Shown in pieces: positions 28,451 to 36,594 of a DNA stretch of 64,000 nucleotides. Source of the stretch: Qipengyuania flavescens (GTDB lineage Bacteria > Pseudomonadota > Alphaproteobacteria > Sphingomonadales > Sphingomonadaceae); assembly GCF_029688735.1 (NCBI RefSeq), contig NZ_JARULD010000002.1, positions 496,001 through 560,000 of the forward strand, written 5' to 3'. The position numbers were made by a program, and so were the translations under genes. Under the pieces are notes generated by a model. It saw nothing but the letters and a program-made list of their open reading frames with translations, did not search any database and was not told the origin of the DNA. Numbering within the stretch: position 1 is the first letter of the stretch; every line of letters starts with the position of its first letter.

Positions 28451-28658
28451 TTTGTTGCGTGCGGTAAGCACATCCGCGCTTTCCTTAGCGGCACCGACCC
28501 ACGCAGATTTTTGTTAGTTGCGCCGTCGACATCCGTCGAACGCTTGCGGAACAGCAAGGTCAGGGCGGATCTCCTGACCGCACCCAACAAAGGCTCCGGT
28601 GGGGTCGAGGGACGGAACGGCAAGGTCGGGACGGATCTTCTGACCGCACCCCACAAAA
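28451..28658. repeat. Fold-back array of four ~28-bp repeats between ydbL and atpI
   Basis: Two forward copies (28451-28480, 28510-28538) and two inverted copies (28564-28591, 28630-28657) of a unit that reads TTTGTTGsGTGCG, then about 8-10 bases, then ATCCGyC. The two inverted copies lie in longer 42-base near-identical repeats (28550-28591 and 28616-28657). The same unit occurs in the array at 63553-63802. Forward and inverted copies can pair into a large hairpin. No open frame here looks real. The rest of the gap (28659-28776) holds a GC-rich stretch with a CCCCCT/AGGGGG hairpin at about 28700-28715 and no recognisable gene. Confidence 0.8.
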
Positions 28659-28776
28659 CCTCCCCTTTTCCCACCCTCTTCATGTTGACTCCCCAATGCC
28701 CCCCTTCTAAGGGGGCGGCGCCCTCGGCGGGCAAGTCCGTGCCCGTGCCGCGCAACCCCCTTCAAAGGAGCCTGGC

Positions 28777-29097
28777 ATGAGCGACGACAAGCCTGCACGA
28801 GAGACCATCGAGGAGGATGCGCGGATCGACGCGCTGGAACAGCGGCTCAATGCCGCCCAGCAGCGCGAAAATCAGCGTAACCAGCCGAAAATGTCGGGTG
28901 CGGATGCGAATTATCGCTCCGGCAACCGGGTATTGGCTGACCTTCTGGGCGGTATTCTCGGCGGCGCGGTGATCGGGTGGACCGTAGACTGGTTTGCCGG
29001 CACATCGCCCTGGGGTCTGTTGGTAGGATTGTTCCTCGGAATAATCGTGGCCTTCAGGAACATTATCCGCGCGGCAAACAAGCGTCCCGATGAATGA
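28777..29097 (+). CDS. atpI: ATP synthase assembly protein AtpI (alphaproteobacterial type)
   Basis: A 106-residue protein with an acidic N-terminus and two transmembrane helices, the first with the Gly-rich LADLLGGILGGAVIGWTVDWF and the second GLLVGLFLGIIVAFRNI. This is the AtpI/AtpZ family that helps assemble the c-ring and may carry divalent cations. It stands first in the F0 operon, 54 bases before atpB. AAAGGAG at 28764-28770 precedes the ATG. Confidence 0.9.
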   Translation: MSDDKPARETIEEDARIDALEQRLNAAQQRENQRNQPKMSGADANYRSGNRVLADLLGGILGGAVIGWTVDWFAGTSPWGLLVGLFLGIIVAFRNIIRAANKRPDE

Positions 29098-29151
29098 TCC
29101 CGCAAGCGGGATTTCGGGGCGCTGTTCATAGGACTTGAGGGACACTTAGAC

Positions 29152-29940
29152 GTGGCAGCCGAACAGGCCAAAGTCGATCCGATGAAGCAGTTCGCGATCG
29201 AACCGATCGCGGGCACGCAGGGCTGGGAACTCGCCGGCTTCAACATCGCCTTCACGAACAGCGCGATGTGGATGCTGGTCACCGTCGTGGTGCTGTTCCT
29301 CTTCGTGCTCGGCGGCATGAAGCGCGAGCTCGTGCCCGGCCGCTGGCAGATGATGGTGGAAACCTTCACCGGCTTCATCGACAACATGCTGGAAGCGAAC
29401 ATCGGCAAGGAAGGGCGCAAATACGTGCCCTATGTGTTCAGCCTGTTCATGTTCATCCTGGTCGCGAACCTGCTGGGCCTCCTCCCGCTCGGCATCGTCG
29501 GCATTCACCCGTTCACCTTCACCAGCCATTTCACCGTTACCGGCGTGCTGGCGATCATCAGCTTCTCGATCGTCCTGCTGGTCGGCTTCTGGAAGCACGG
29601 TCTGCATTTCTTCAGCCTGTTCGTGCCGCACGGCACGCCGCTGCCGATGGTCCCGGTGATCGCGCCGATCGAGTTCATTTCCTTCATGGTGCGCCCCTTC
29701 AGCCTCGCGCTGCGTCTGTTCGTCGCGATGATGGCGGGTCACGTGCTGCTGAAAGTGCTGTCGAGCTTCGTGATCGACGGCACCAATGCGGGCCTCGGCT
29801 TCGGCGCCCTTGTCGGCCTGCCGAGCTTCATTCTGATGATCGGCATCAGCGCCCTCGAAATTCTGGTCGCAGGCATCCAGGCATATGTCTTTGCCCTGCT
29901 GACCTCGCTCTACATCAACGATGCAGAGCATCTCCACTAA
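29152..29940 (+). CDS. atpB: ATP synthase F0 subunit a
   Basis: The membrane stator subunit that conducts protons past the c-ring. It has six or so helices; the conserved FSLALRLFVAMMAGHVLL segment carries the essential Arg, and the C-terminal ALEILVAGIQAYVFALLTSLYI is typical. The start is a GTG at 29152 with GAGGG ten bases upstream. 262 residues. Confidence 0.97.
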   Translation: MAAEQAKVDPMKQFAIEPIAGTQGWELAGFNIAFTNSAMWMLVTVVVLFLFVLGGMKRELVPGRWQMMVETFTGFIDNMLEANIGKEGRKYVPYVFSLFMFILVANLLGLLPLGIVGIHPFTFTSHFTVTGVLAIISFSIVLLVGFWKHGLHFFSLFVPHGTPLPMVPVIAPIEFISFMVRPFSLALRLFVAMMAGHVLLKVLSSFVIDGTNAGLGFGALVGLPSFILMIGISALEILVAGIQAYVFALLTSLYINDAEHLH

Positions 29941-29980
29941 GTCTTCAACGCAATTATCTGTTTTCCCAAAGGAGTTTGTC

Positions 29981-30208
29981 ATGGAAGTAGAAGCTGCAAA
30001 GCTGGTTGGTGCCGGTCTCGCTGCAATCGGTGCCGGCATGGCCGCCATCGGTGTGGGTAACGTCTTCGGTTCGTTCCTCGAAAGCGCGCTGCGCAACCCC
30101 GGCGCTGCCGACGGCCAGCAGGGCCGCCTGTTCATCGGCTTCGCCGCCGCCGAGCTTCTCGGCCTGCTGGCGTTCGTCGTTGCCATGATCCTGATCTTCG
30201 TCGCCTAA
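29981..30208 (+). CDS. atpE: ATP synthase F0 subunit c
   Basis: A 75-residue hairpin of two helices with the Gly-rich first helix (GAGLAAIGAGMAAIGVG), the RNPGA polar loop that contacts F1, and the proton-binding Glu in FAAAELLGLLAFVV. AAAGGAG (29968-29974) lies 6 bases before ATG 29981; earlier in-frame starts are inside atpB and are rejected. Confidence 0.97.
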   Translation: MEVEAAKLVGAGLAAIGAGMAAIGVGNVFGSFLESALRNPGAADGQQGRLFIGFAAAELLGLLAFVVAMILIFVA

Positions 30209-30293
30209 GACGAAACGGATCGATCCGGCCGGTCGGCGCAAGAGCACCGACCGGCCGCATGATTTCTTGCGGTCCCGCTAATCGAGAGCTGAC

Positions 30294-30788
30294 ATGCCAC
30301 AGATAGCACAGCTTGCCGAAACATGGTCCAGCCAGGTCTTCTGGCTGCTGATCTTCTTCGGCATCACCTTCTTCGTCATCGGCCGGGGCATGGTGCCCAA
30401 GGTGATGGATACGGTCGCTCAGCGCGACTCGCAGATCTCGGGCGACCTGGCTGCTGCCAAGGCCGCGCGCGATGCGGCCGACGCCGAGGAAGAAGCCTGG
30501 CGGGTCAAGGAAAACGAAAACCGTGCTGCGGCGCAGGCGATCGTTGCCAAGGCCAAGGACGAGGCGGCTGCCACGTCCGAAAGCCGGCTGAAAGCCGCGC
30601 AGACCCGGCTCGACAAGAAGCTGGCCGATGCCGAAACCCGCATCGCCGAAGCGCGCACTGCCGCGCTGACGGAAGTGGAATCGGTCGCGGTCGAAGCGGC
30701 GCAGGACATCGTCGCCACCCTTGCGGGCGTGAAGGTGACCAAGCCGACCGCTGCCAAGGCCGTGAAGGAGGCCATGATCCATGGCTAA
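30294..30788 (+). CDS. atpF': ATP synthase F0 subunit b'
   Basis: One N-terminal membrane helix (VFWLLIFFGITFFVIGRGMVP) followed by a long Ala/Glu/Lys coiled coil, as in peripheral-stalk b-type subunits. Placement directly after atpE and before a second b-type gene marks it as the b' subunit of the b/b' heterodimer used by alphaproteobacteria and phototrophs. It overlaps the next gene by 8 bases. 164 residues. Confidence 0.92.
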   Translation: MPQIAQLAETWSSQVFWLLIFFGITFFVIGRGMVPKVMDTVAQRDSQISGDLAAAKAARDAADAEEEAWRVKENENRAAAQAIVAKAKDEAAATSESRLKAAQTRLDKKLADAETRIAEARTAALTEVESVAVEAAQDIVATLAGVKVTKPTAAKAVKEAMIHG

Positions 30789-31347
30789 CACTCCCCAGCC
30801 GCTGACCACGGGCGAGCCCGAAGCCGTCGTCGAAGTCGATGCGGGTGCTGCCAAGCATTCCGAACCCTCGCTGTGGGGCCTCGAGCCCTATCAGTGGGTC
30901 TCTATCTCGATGCTGGTCCTGATCCTGATCGCCCTGTTCGGCGCCAAGGTGCACAAGACCATTGCGGGCGGCCTGGACGGCAAGATCGCCGCGATCAAGG
31001 AGCAGCTCGACGAAGCCAAGCAGCTTCGCGCCGAAGCCGAGGCGCTGCGCGACGAATATGCCGCCAAGATCGCCAGTGCCGAGAAGGACGCCGAAGCCAT
31101 GCTGGAGAACGCCCAGCACGAAGCCGACGCCCTGCTCGTGAAGGCCGAAGAAGACAGCAAGGCGATGGTCGAGCGACGCAAGCGCATGGCCGAAGACAAG
31201 ATCGCCGCTGCCGAACGCGAAGCAGTCGAGGATGTCCGCAACCGTGCGGTGACTGCCGCCACGCAGGCGAGCCGCAAGCTGATCGCCGAGAAGCACGACG
31301 CCGAAGCCGATCGCGCGCTGGCCGACAAGGTGATCGCGGGGATCTGA
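30781..31347 (+). CDS. atpF: ATP synthase F0 subunit b
   Basis: The second stalk subunit. It has a polar N-terminus of about 40 residues, one membrane helix (WVSISMLVLILIALFGA) and a coiled coil of about 120 residues rich in Ala, Glu and Lys. It is the last gene of the F0 operon and is followed by a terminator. The F1 genes are not in the window, as is usual for alphaproteobacteria. 188 residues. Confidence 0.93.
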   Translation: MANTPQPLTTGEPEAVVEVDAGAAKHSEPSLWGLEPYQWVSISMLVLILIALFGAKVHKTIAGGLDGKIAAIKEQLDEAKQLRAEAEALRDEYAAKIASAEKDAEAMLENAQHEADALLVKAEEDSKAMVERRKRMAEDKIAAAEREAVEDVRNRAVTAATQASRKLIAEKHDAEADRALADKVIAGI

Positions 31348-31376
31348 TCGGCCCCGTCGCGATAGTGAATTCGAGA

Positions 31377-31402
31377 GGGCGGTCCTGCGGGGCCGCCCTT
31401 TT
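31377..31402 (+). terminator. Terminator of the F0 operon
   Basis: GGGCGG (31377-31382) pairs with CCGCCC (31393-31398), with a partly paired GC-rich loop, followed by TTTTCG. It lies 30 bases after the atpF stop and just before the convergent oxidoreductase gene. Confidence 0.8.
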
Positions 31403-31410
31403 CGTTTGGT

Positions 31411-32385
31411 TCAGGGTTGGAGCACGACCTTCCCGATGATCTCGCCCCGCTGCATAGCCTCGAAGGCCTCGCGCCAATCCTCCAGGGGCAGGGTGCGGTC
31501 GATATGCGGGGTGATGGCGCCGGCGCTGGCAAGCCGGTCGATCTCCGCCGCAATGCGCTCGGCGCGGTCGGGGAAACGTCGCGCATATTCCCCGGCGCGG
31601 GCTCCGACGACGGAGAAGCCTTTCATCAGCGGGATGTTGACGGCGATTTCGGGAATGCGGCCGGAAACGAAGCCGATTACCAGCAGCTTGCCGCCGAAGG
31701 TCACGCAGCGCGTGCTCTCGTCGAACACATCGCCGCCAACGGGGTCGTAAACAAGGTCGCAGAGGCGCCCGTTGGTGAGCTCGACGACCTGCTCGCGGAA
31801 CCGGCCGGTGTTGAGGATCACCGCCTCGGGCTGCACAATGCGCTCGAGCGGCTCGCTCTTGTCTTCGCGGTGAGTGGCGGCGATGACCTTAGCACCCAGA
31901 GCCTTTGCGAGGTCGCAAGCCGCGAGACCCACTCCGCCGCTCGCACCGTGCACCAGGACCGATTGGCCTGCCTCAAGATCGCCCAGCTCGACCAGCGCGA
32001 CATAGGCAGTGTGATAAGCCGCGCCCATCGCCGCTGCCTGCCGGTAATCCAGCCCCTCTGGCACCGCTCGCAAAGACGTGGCGGGAAGGGTGATATAGTC
32101 GGCGAAGGCACCCGTCTTCGCGCCGCCCATCACCCGGTCGCCGACCGCGAAGCCGCTGTCCGGGCCAGCCTCGACGATCTCGCCCGCCATTTCGAGGCCG
32201 GAGACGAACGGAAGCTCGGGTTTGAACTGGTACTTGCCCTGCGTCATCAACAGGTCTGGGTAGTTGAGCGAGGCAGCGCGCACGCGCACCAGCACTTCGC
32301 CAGGCGCAGGGGCAGGCCGCGCCCGCTCCACCAGCGCGACGCCGGACAGGTCGTCGGACAGCGCGCTGACTTCGAGCGCCCGCAT
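31411..32385 (-). CDS. NADPH:quinone oxidoreductase-like protein (zinc-free MDR family)
   Basis: A medium-chain dehydrogenase/reductase with a GroES-like N-terminal half (APGEVLVRVRAASLNYPDLLMTQG, FVSGLEMAGEIVEAG) and a Rossmann half with the NADPH motif VLVHGASGGVGLAACDLAKALGA. Zinc ligands are absent, as in the QOR/Zta-crystallin subgroup that reduces quinones or enones. The ATG at 32385 is conserved; longer in-frame sequence upstream belongs to gloB. 324 residues. Substrate not determinable. Confidence 0.9.
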   Translation of the reverse strand: MRALEVSALSDDLSGVALVERARPAPAPGEVLVRVRAASLNYPDLLMTQGKYQFKPELPFVSGLEMAGEIVEAGPDSGFAVGDRVMGGAKTGAFADYITLPATSLRAVPEGLDYRQAAAMGAAYHTAYVALVELGDLEAGQSVLVHGASGGVGLAACDLAKALGAKVIAATHREDKSEPLERIVQPEAVILNTGRFREQVVELTNGRLCDLVYDPVGGDVFDESTRCVTFGGKLLVIGFVSGRIPEIAVNIPLMKGFSVVGARAGEYARRFPDRAERIAAEIDRLASAGAITPHIDRTLPLEDWREAFEAMQRGEIIGKVVLQP

Positions 32386-32389
32386 CGCC

Positions 32390-33145
32390 TTAAAAATTGT
32401 CTTTCGCCGCGCGCAGGGCCGCAAAGGTTTCCGCCGGGCTGCTCCCGCCCCAGCGGTCACGCATGGCGCGGTCGTCGGCGCGCAGGAAGGGATTGGTCTC
32501 CAGCTCGCGCGAAAGCACCGTCGGCACGGTCGGCTCGTCCTTGGCGCGCTTCTCCTCGACCTGCGCGGCGTAGAGCCGCAGCTCGGCATTGTCGGGATCG
32601 GCGTGCAGCGCGAATTTGGCATTGGCCGCCGTGTATTCGTGCGCGCAATAAAGCTGGGTGTTCTCCGGCAATTGCCTGATGCGATCGAGGCTGTTCCAGA
32701 ACTGCTCCGCCTCGCCTTCGAACATGCGCCCGCAGCCCAGCGCGAACACGCTATCGCCGACGAAGGCCATGTCGGCATCGGCGAGGTGATAGGCGATGTG
32801 GCCGTTCGTGTGGCCCGACACGTCGATCACGCGCGCGGTCCATTCGCCCAGCGACACGCTGTCGCCATTGCCGACGACGCGGTCGATCGGGCTGAGCTTG
32901 TCGACCTCCTGCGGGGCGATAACGGTCGCGCCTGTCGCTTCGACGATGTCCTTGTTGCCGCCGGCATGGTCGGGATGCCAGTGCGTGTTCCAGATCTGAG
33001 TGATCCGCCAGCCTTTGGCCTCGGCCTGCTTCAAATACTCCTTGCCATCGGGCGTATCGATCGCAGCAGTCTCTCCGCTGTCGGGATCGTGGAGGAGGAA
33101 GCCGTAATTGTCGGACAGGCACGGGAACTGGTGAACTTGCAGCAT
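32390..33145 (-). CDS. gloB: Hydroxyacylglutathione hydrolase (glyoxalase II)
   Basis: Hydrolyses S-lactoylglutathione to lactate and glutathione in methylglyoxal detoxification. The metallo-beta-lactamase signature THWHPDHAGG is at about 53-62. The later metal ligands are in VSGHTNGHIAY and FVGDSVFALGCGR, and the AHEYTAANAKFAL segment is specific to glyoxalase II. The stop is 4 bases upstream of the quinone reductase start. 251 residues. Confidence 0.95.
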   Translation of the reverse strand: MLQVHQFPCLSDNYGFLLHDPDSGETAAIDTPDGKEYLKQAEAKGWRITQIWNTHWHPDHAGGNKDIVEATGATVIAPQEVDKLSPIDRVVGNGDSVSLGEWTARVIDVSGHTNGHIAYHLADADMAFVGDSVFALGCGRMFEGEAEQFWNSLDRIRQLPENTQLYCAHEYTAANAKFALHADPDNAELRLYAAQVEEKRAKDEPTVPTVLSRELETNPFLRADDRAMRDRWGGSSPAETFAALRAAKDNF

Positions 33146-33174
33146 GGCCGGGAGTGTAGGACGCCCGGCCCAAC

Positions 33175-33211
33175 TAGGAAAGGCCCGCCTGCTCTGATGA
33201 GCAAGCGGGCC
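33175..33211 (-). terminator. Terminator of rpsA
   Basis: On the minus strand a 13-bp stem with one mismatch (33182-33194 with 33199-33211) and a 4-base loop is followed by TTTCCTAGTT. It lies 33 bases after the rpsA stop. Confidence 0.75.
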
Positions 33212-33243
33212 ATCCTGATTACCCTGAAATGGGAAGGAAGAGC

Positions 33244-34947
33244 TTAGTCTTCCTTCTTCTTCAGCGCTTCGCCGAGGATGTCGCCGAGCGATGCGCCCGA
33301 ATCCGACGAACCGAACTGTGCCACAGCTTCCTTCTCTTCTGCGATCTGACGCGCCTTGATCGAGAAGTTGGGCTTCTTCGAGCGGTCGAAACCGGTGACC
33401 ATAGCGTCGACCTTGTTGCCGACCTGGAAGCGGTCGGTACGCTGCTCGTCGCGGTCGCGGCCGAGGTCGCTGCGCTTGATGAAGCCGGTCGCGCCGTCTT
33501 CGCCGACCTGCACCTCGAGGCCGCCATCGCGGACTTCGAGAACGGTGACGGTGACGGTTTCGCCCCTGCGGAGGCTGCCCGAAGCGCCGGCTTCGGTCGG
33601 CGCACCCTTTTCGAGCTGCTTCATGCCGAGGCTGATGCGCTCCTTGTCGGTGTCGACGTCGAGCACGACGGCTTCGACCTGCTCGCCCTTGCGGTGCAGG
33701 GCCAGCGCGTCTTCACCCGAGATGCCCCAGGCGATGTCCGACATGTGGACCATGCCGTCGACGTCGCCGTCGAGGCCGATGAACAGGCCGAATTCGGTGG
33801 CGTTCTTGACTTCGCCTTCGACCTTCGAGCCGACCGGGTGCTTGTCTGCGAACTCTTCCCACGGATTGCGCTGGGCCTGCTTGAGGCCGAGCGAAATGCG
33901 GCGCTTCTCGCTGTCCACTTCGAGGACCATGACTTCGACTTCCTGCGAGGTCGAGACGATCTTGCCCGGGTGGACGTTCTTCTTGGTCCAGCTCATTTCC
34001 GAAACGTGGACCAGGCCTTCGATGCCCGGCTCGATTTCGACGAATGCGCCGTATTCGGTGATGTTGGTCACGGTACCCGTCAGCTTCATGCCGACCGGGT
34101 ACTTGGCCGAAACGCCATCCCACGGATCCGATTCCAGCTGCTTCATGCCTAGGCTGATGCGCTGGGTATCTTCGTTGATGCGGATGATCTGCACGGTCAC
34201 GGTCTGGCCGATCTCGATCATTTCGCTGGGGTGGTTGACGCGCTTGTAGCTCATGTCGGTGACATGCAGCAGGCCGTCGATACCGCCGAGATCGACGAAG
34301 GCGCCGTAATCGGTGATGTTCTTCACCACGCCGTCGATCACTTCGTTCTCGCTCAGCTTGTCGATCAGCTCGCTGCGCTGTTCGGCGCGGGTCTCTTCCA
34401 GAACCGCACGGCGCGAGACGACGATGTTACCGCGGCGGCGGTCCATCTTGAGGATCTGGAAGGGCTGGGCCATGTCCATCAGCGGGGTGACGTCGCGAAC
34501 GGGGCGGATGTCGACCTGGCTGCCGGGCAGGAAGGCCACGGCGCCGTCGAGGTCGACGGTGAAGCCACCCTTGACGCGGCCGAAGATGCGGCCTTCGACG
34601 CGCTTGCCTTCGCCGAACTCGCTTTCCAGCTTGTCCCAGGCGGCTTCGCGGCGGGCGCGGTCGCGCGACAGCATGGCTTCGCCGTCGGCGTTCTCGACGC
34701 GGTCGACATAGACTTCGACTTCGTCACCGGTCTTGGGCGCTTCGTCGCCTTCGCCGCGCATGAATTCCTTGAGGTCGACGCGGCCTTCGCTCTTCAGGCC
34801 GACATCAATGAGGGCGAAACCGTTCTCTACGGAAGTGACGGTGCCCTTGACGACACGGCCTTCGAAACCGCCTTCGTCAGCGCCGCCGAGCTGCTCGTTG
34901 AGCATCGCTTCGAAATCGGCGCGGGTGGGATTGGCTGCAGTTGCCAT
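33244..34947 (-). CDS. rpsA: 30S ribosomal protein S1
   Basis: 567 residues with six S1 RNA-binding repeats, at roughly 30-95, 115-180, 200-270, 287-355, 373-440 and 460-530. Repeats 3-5 are the most alike (GAFVDLGGIDGLLHVTDMSY, GAFVEIEPGIEGLVHVSEMSW and GLFIGLDGDVDGMVHMSDIAW). S1 recruits mRNA to the 30S subunit. cmk lies upstream, as in most proteobacteria, but a lipoprotein gene has come between the two. A likely promoter and a leader of about 170 bases precede it. Confidence 0.98.
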   Translation of the reverse strand: MATAANPTRADFEAMLNEQLGGADEGGFEGRVVKGTVTSVENGFALIDVGLKSEGRVDLKEFMRGEGDEAPKTGDEVEVYVDRVENADGEAMLSRDRARREAAWDKLESEFGEGKRVEGRIFGRVKGGFTVDLDGAVAFLPGSQVDIRPVRDVTPLMDMAQPFQILKMDRRRGNIVVSRRAVLEETRAEQRSELIDKLSENEVIDGVVKNITDYGAFVDLGGIDGLLHVTDMSYKRVNHPSEMIEIGQTVTVQIIRINEDTQRISLGMKQLESDPWDGVSAKYPVGMKLTGTVTNITEYGAFVEIEPGIEGLVHVSEMSWTKKNVHPGKIVSTSQEVEVMVLEVDSEKRRISLGLKQAQRNPWEEFADKHPVGSKVEGEVKNATEFGLFIGLDGDVDGMVHMSDIAWGISGEDALALHRKGEQVEAVVLDVDTDKERISLGMKQLEKGAPTEAGASGSLRRGETVTVTVLEVRDGGLEVQVGEDGATGFIKRSDLGRDRDEQRTDRFQVGNKVDAMVTGFDRSKKPNFSIKARQIAEEKEAVAQFGSSDSGASLGDILGEALKKKED

Positions 34948-35122
34948 ATGTGAGTAGTCCTGACGTTCGTTTTGCTACCGGCCACGGGGTTTACCCCGGG
35001 TCTTTCTCCGTCTGCCTGCGCACCATCGCGCGGGCCGTACGGGGCAAGAGGGCCGTGTTCTCCGCGAGGCCGGATGCCGCCGCGAAGGTCCTTCAATCCA
35101 GAGATTGTGAGAACGGGCGCGC
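34948..35122 (-). promoter_or_regulatory. Leader region of rpsA
   Basis: Between the rpsA ATG and its proposed promoter lie about 170 bases without an open frame. The leader contains a GGGGT/ACCCC inverted repeat (about 34985-34996) and several GC-rich blocks. In E. coli S1 represses its own mRNA by binding structure near the start site, so this leader is a candidate for similar control; that is inference. No other gene is visible in the 312-base gap 34948-35259. Confidence 0.45.
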
Positions 35123-35151
35123 CAATATGCGAAAACCCTAAAATTGGCAAG
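35123..35151 (-). promoter_or_regulatory. Putative sigma-70 type promoter of rpsA
   Basis: Read on the minus strand, TTGCCA (35146-35151) and TATTGG (35123-35128) are separated by exactly 17 bases in an AT-rich island of otherwise GC-rich DNA. The -35 box is good and the -10 box is moderate. Position and orientation fit transcription of rpsA. Confidence 0.5.
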
Positions 35152-35192
35152 GGCTCTCCGCCCCTGCACGAGTGACGCGATATCGGACCGAA

Positions 35193-35234
35193 ACGAACAA
35201 GGGCCGGACCATCTGCTGTAGAATGGTCCGGCCC
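35193..35234 (-). terminator. Terminator of the SYLF lipoprotein gene
   Basis: A perfect 12-bp stem (35201-35212 with 35223-35234) followed on the minus strand by TTGTTCGTTTC. It lies 25 bases beyond the stop at 35260 and isolates this gene from rpsA. Confidence 0.85.
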
Positions 35235-35259
35235 CGTTCTGTCGGTATGATCCGCTGGA

Positions 35260-35880
35260 TCAGTACTCGCTGTCTTCCATGGTTTCACCGGTCATGCCGG
35301 TTTCCATGTTTTCGTCCTCTGCAGAATTTTCGTCCTTCCAGATGCGCATGGCATCGACGCTCACATCGGCCATCAGGCCTTCGGCGTTGAAGACGTAGAG
35401 CACGCTGCCATCGTCGGCTGCGGTTTCGGCGGCAGCATTCGCATCGGCATTGGCGACCACGATCGCGCTTTCCGCGCCGATGCTCCATTCACCATCTTCC
35501 AGTTCCTGCATGGCTTCTTCGCCACCCAGCTTGAAGACATAGGATGCAGCCGAAGCGCCCGCCTGGAGCCCGATGCTGGCTTCGCCCATGTTGTAATAGT
35601 CGACGACCTGACCGCCGCGGATCAGCGCACCTTCGCCGCCTTCACCACCGACGCCCAGTGCCACCGACGTAACATCGGGGAACACCAGATAGCTGTCGCC
35701 GTCGCCGCAAGTCGGCTCGACCTGCTGGCACTGTTCGAGCGCAGCCATCGCCTTGTCGTCGAGCGTCGCGTCTTCGGTCATCTGGCCCTGTTCTTCGGGC
35801 GTCGTTTCTTCCTGATCGGTGGGGTTCGAACCGCACGCGGCCAGCGCGCCGGCGAGAGCGATGAGTGTGAAATGTTTCAT
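35260..35880 (-). CDS. SYLF (YSC84) domain lipoprotein
   Basis: The ATG at 35880 begins MKHFTLIALAGALAAC, a lipoprotein signal with lipobox LAAC. An acidic linker is followed by a domain of about 130 residues that matches the SYLF/YSC84 pattern in order: LVFPDVTSVALGVGGEGGEGALI, then VVDYYNMGEASIGLQAGA, SYVFKLGGEEAM, WSIGAESAIVVANA and LYVFNAEGLMADVSVDAMRI. SYLF domains bind phospholipids; the bacterial versions are mostly secreted or lipoproteins of unknown role. It sits between cmk and rpsA with its own terminator. 206 residues. Confidence 0.85.
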   Translation of the reverse strand: MKHFTLIALAGALAACGSNPTDQEETTPEEQGQMTEDATLDDKAMAALEQCQQVEPTCGDGDSYLVFPDVTSVALGVGGEGGEGALIRGGQVVDYYNMGEASIGLQAGASAASYVFKLGGEEAMQELEDGEWSIGAESAIVVANADANAAAETAADDGSVLYVFNAEGLMADVSVDAMRIWKDENSAEDENMETGMTGETMEDSEY

Positions 35881-35967
35881 GTCGGCTTCCCTGTATTTCA
35901 TGACGGCAAAAACCTTGCCGATGTCATGCCAATGTTTCGCCACAATCGATGTTCCGAGTTTCCTCGA

Positions 35968-36594
35968 TCAAGATTTCCGGGCTAGCTCCTCGACCGCTTC
36001 GATGGCAGCTTCGATCGCTTCGTCCTTGCCGAAATTCGTCGTGTCGAAGATCAGCGCATCGGCGGCCGGCTTGAGCGGTGCGTCGGTGCGGTTCATGTCG
36101 CGCGCGTCGCGCTGGGCGATATCGGCGGTGATGTCTTCCAGCGTCACTGCGCGCCCCTGCGAGCGCATTTCGGCAAAGCGGCGCTGGGCGCGCGCGGAGA
36201 CGCTGGCGGTGACGAACAGCTTCACATCCGCGTCGGGCGCGATGACCGTCCCGATATCGCGCCCGTCGAGGACCGCGCCGCCGTCCTGCTCGGCAAAGGC
36301 GCGCTGGCGTTCGTACAGCGCCTTGCGGACGGCGGGATGGACCGAAACCTTGCTGGCAAGCGCACCGACCGCCTCGCTCCGCAGTTCCGGGTTGTCGAGC
36401 AGGCTGTCGGGGAAGGCGCAGGCGGCCAGCGCATCGGCCAGCGAGTTCGGCTCGCCGCCATCCTGCGCGCATTGGTACCCGACCGCGCGGTAGAGCAGAC
36501 CGGTATCGAGGTGCGGCAGGCCGAAGTGGGCGGCGAGAGCCATGGCGATGGTGCCCTTGCCCGAGGCGGTCGGGCCGTCGACGGCAATGATCAT
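35968..36594 (-). CDS. cmk: Cytidylate kinase
   Basis: Phosphorylates CMP and dCMP. P-loop DGPTASGKGTIA is at 6-17; DTGLLYRAVGY and the DGRDIGTVIAPDADVKLFVTAS segment bind CMP, and an Arg-rich lid (SARAQRRFAEM) follows. The ATG at 36594 overlaps the stop of the upstream membrane protein gene (ATGA), so the longer in-frame reading is rejected. It ends 87 bases before the SYLF gene. 208 residues. Confidence 0.97.
   Translation of the reverse strand: MIIAVDGPTASGKGTIAMALAAHFGLPHLDTGLLYRAVGYQCAQDGGEPNSLADALAACAFPDSLLDNPELRSEAVGALASKVSVHPAVRKALYERQRAFAEQDGGAVLDGRDIGTVIAPDADVKLFVTASVSARAQRRFAEMRSQGRAVTLEDITADIAQRDARDMNRTDAPLKPAADALIFDTTNFGKDEAIEAAIEAVEELARKS

Noticed and set aside
28451..28776. 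CRISPR array
   Set aside because: Repeats are in both orientations, vary in sequence and have no regular unique spacers; no cas genes are present.
28511..28780. Short open frames in the repeat array before atpI
   Set aside because: They run through the inverted repeats in both directions and resemble nothing; the repeats explain their composition.
30294..31347. Duplication of one b subunit gene
   Set aside because: The two genes are the normal b' and b pair of alphaproteobacterial ATP synthase, not a recent copy; the sequences differ throughout.
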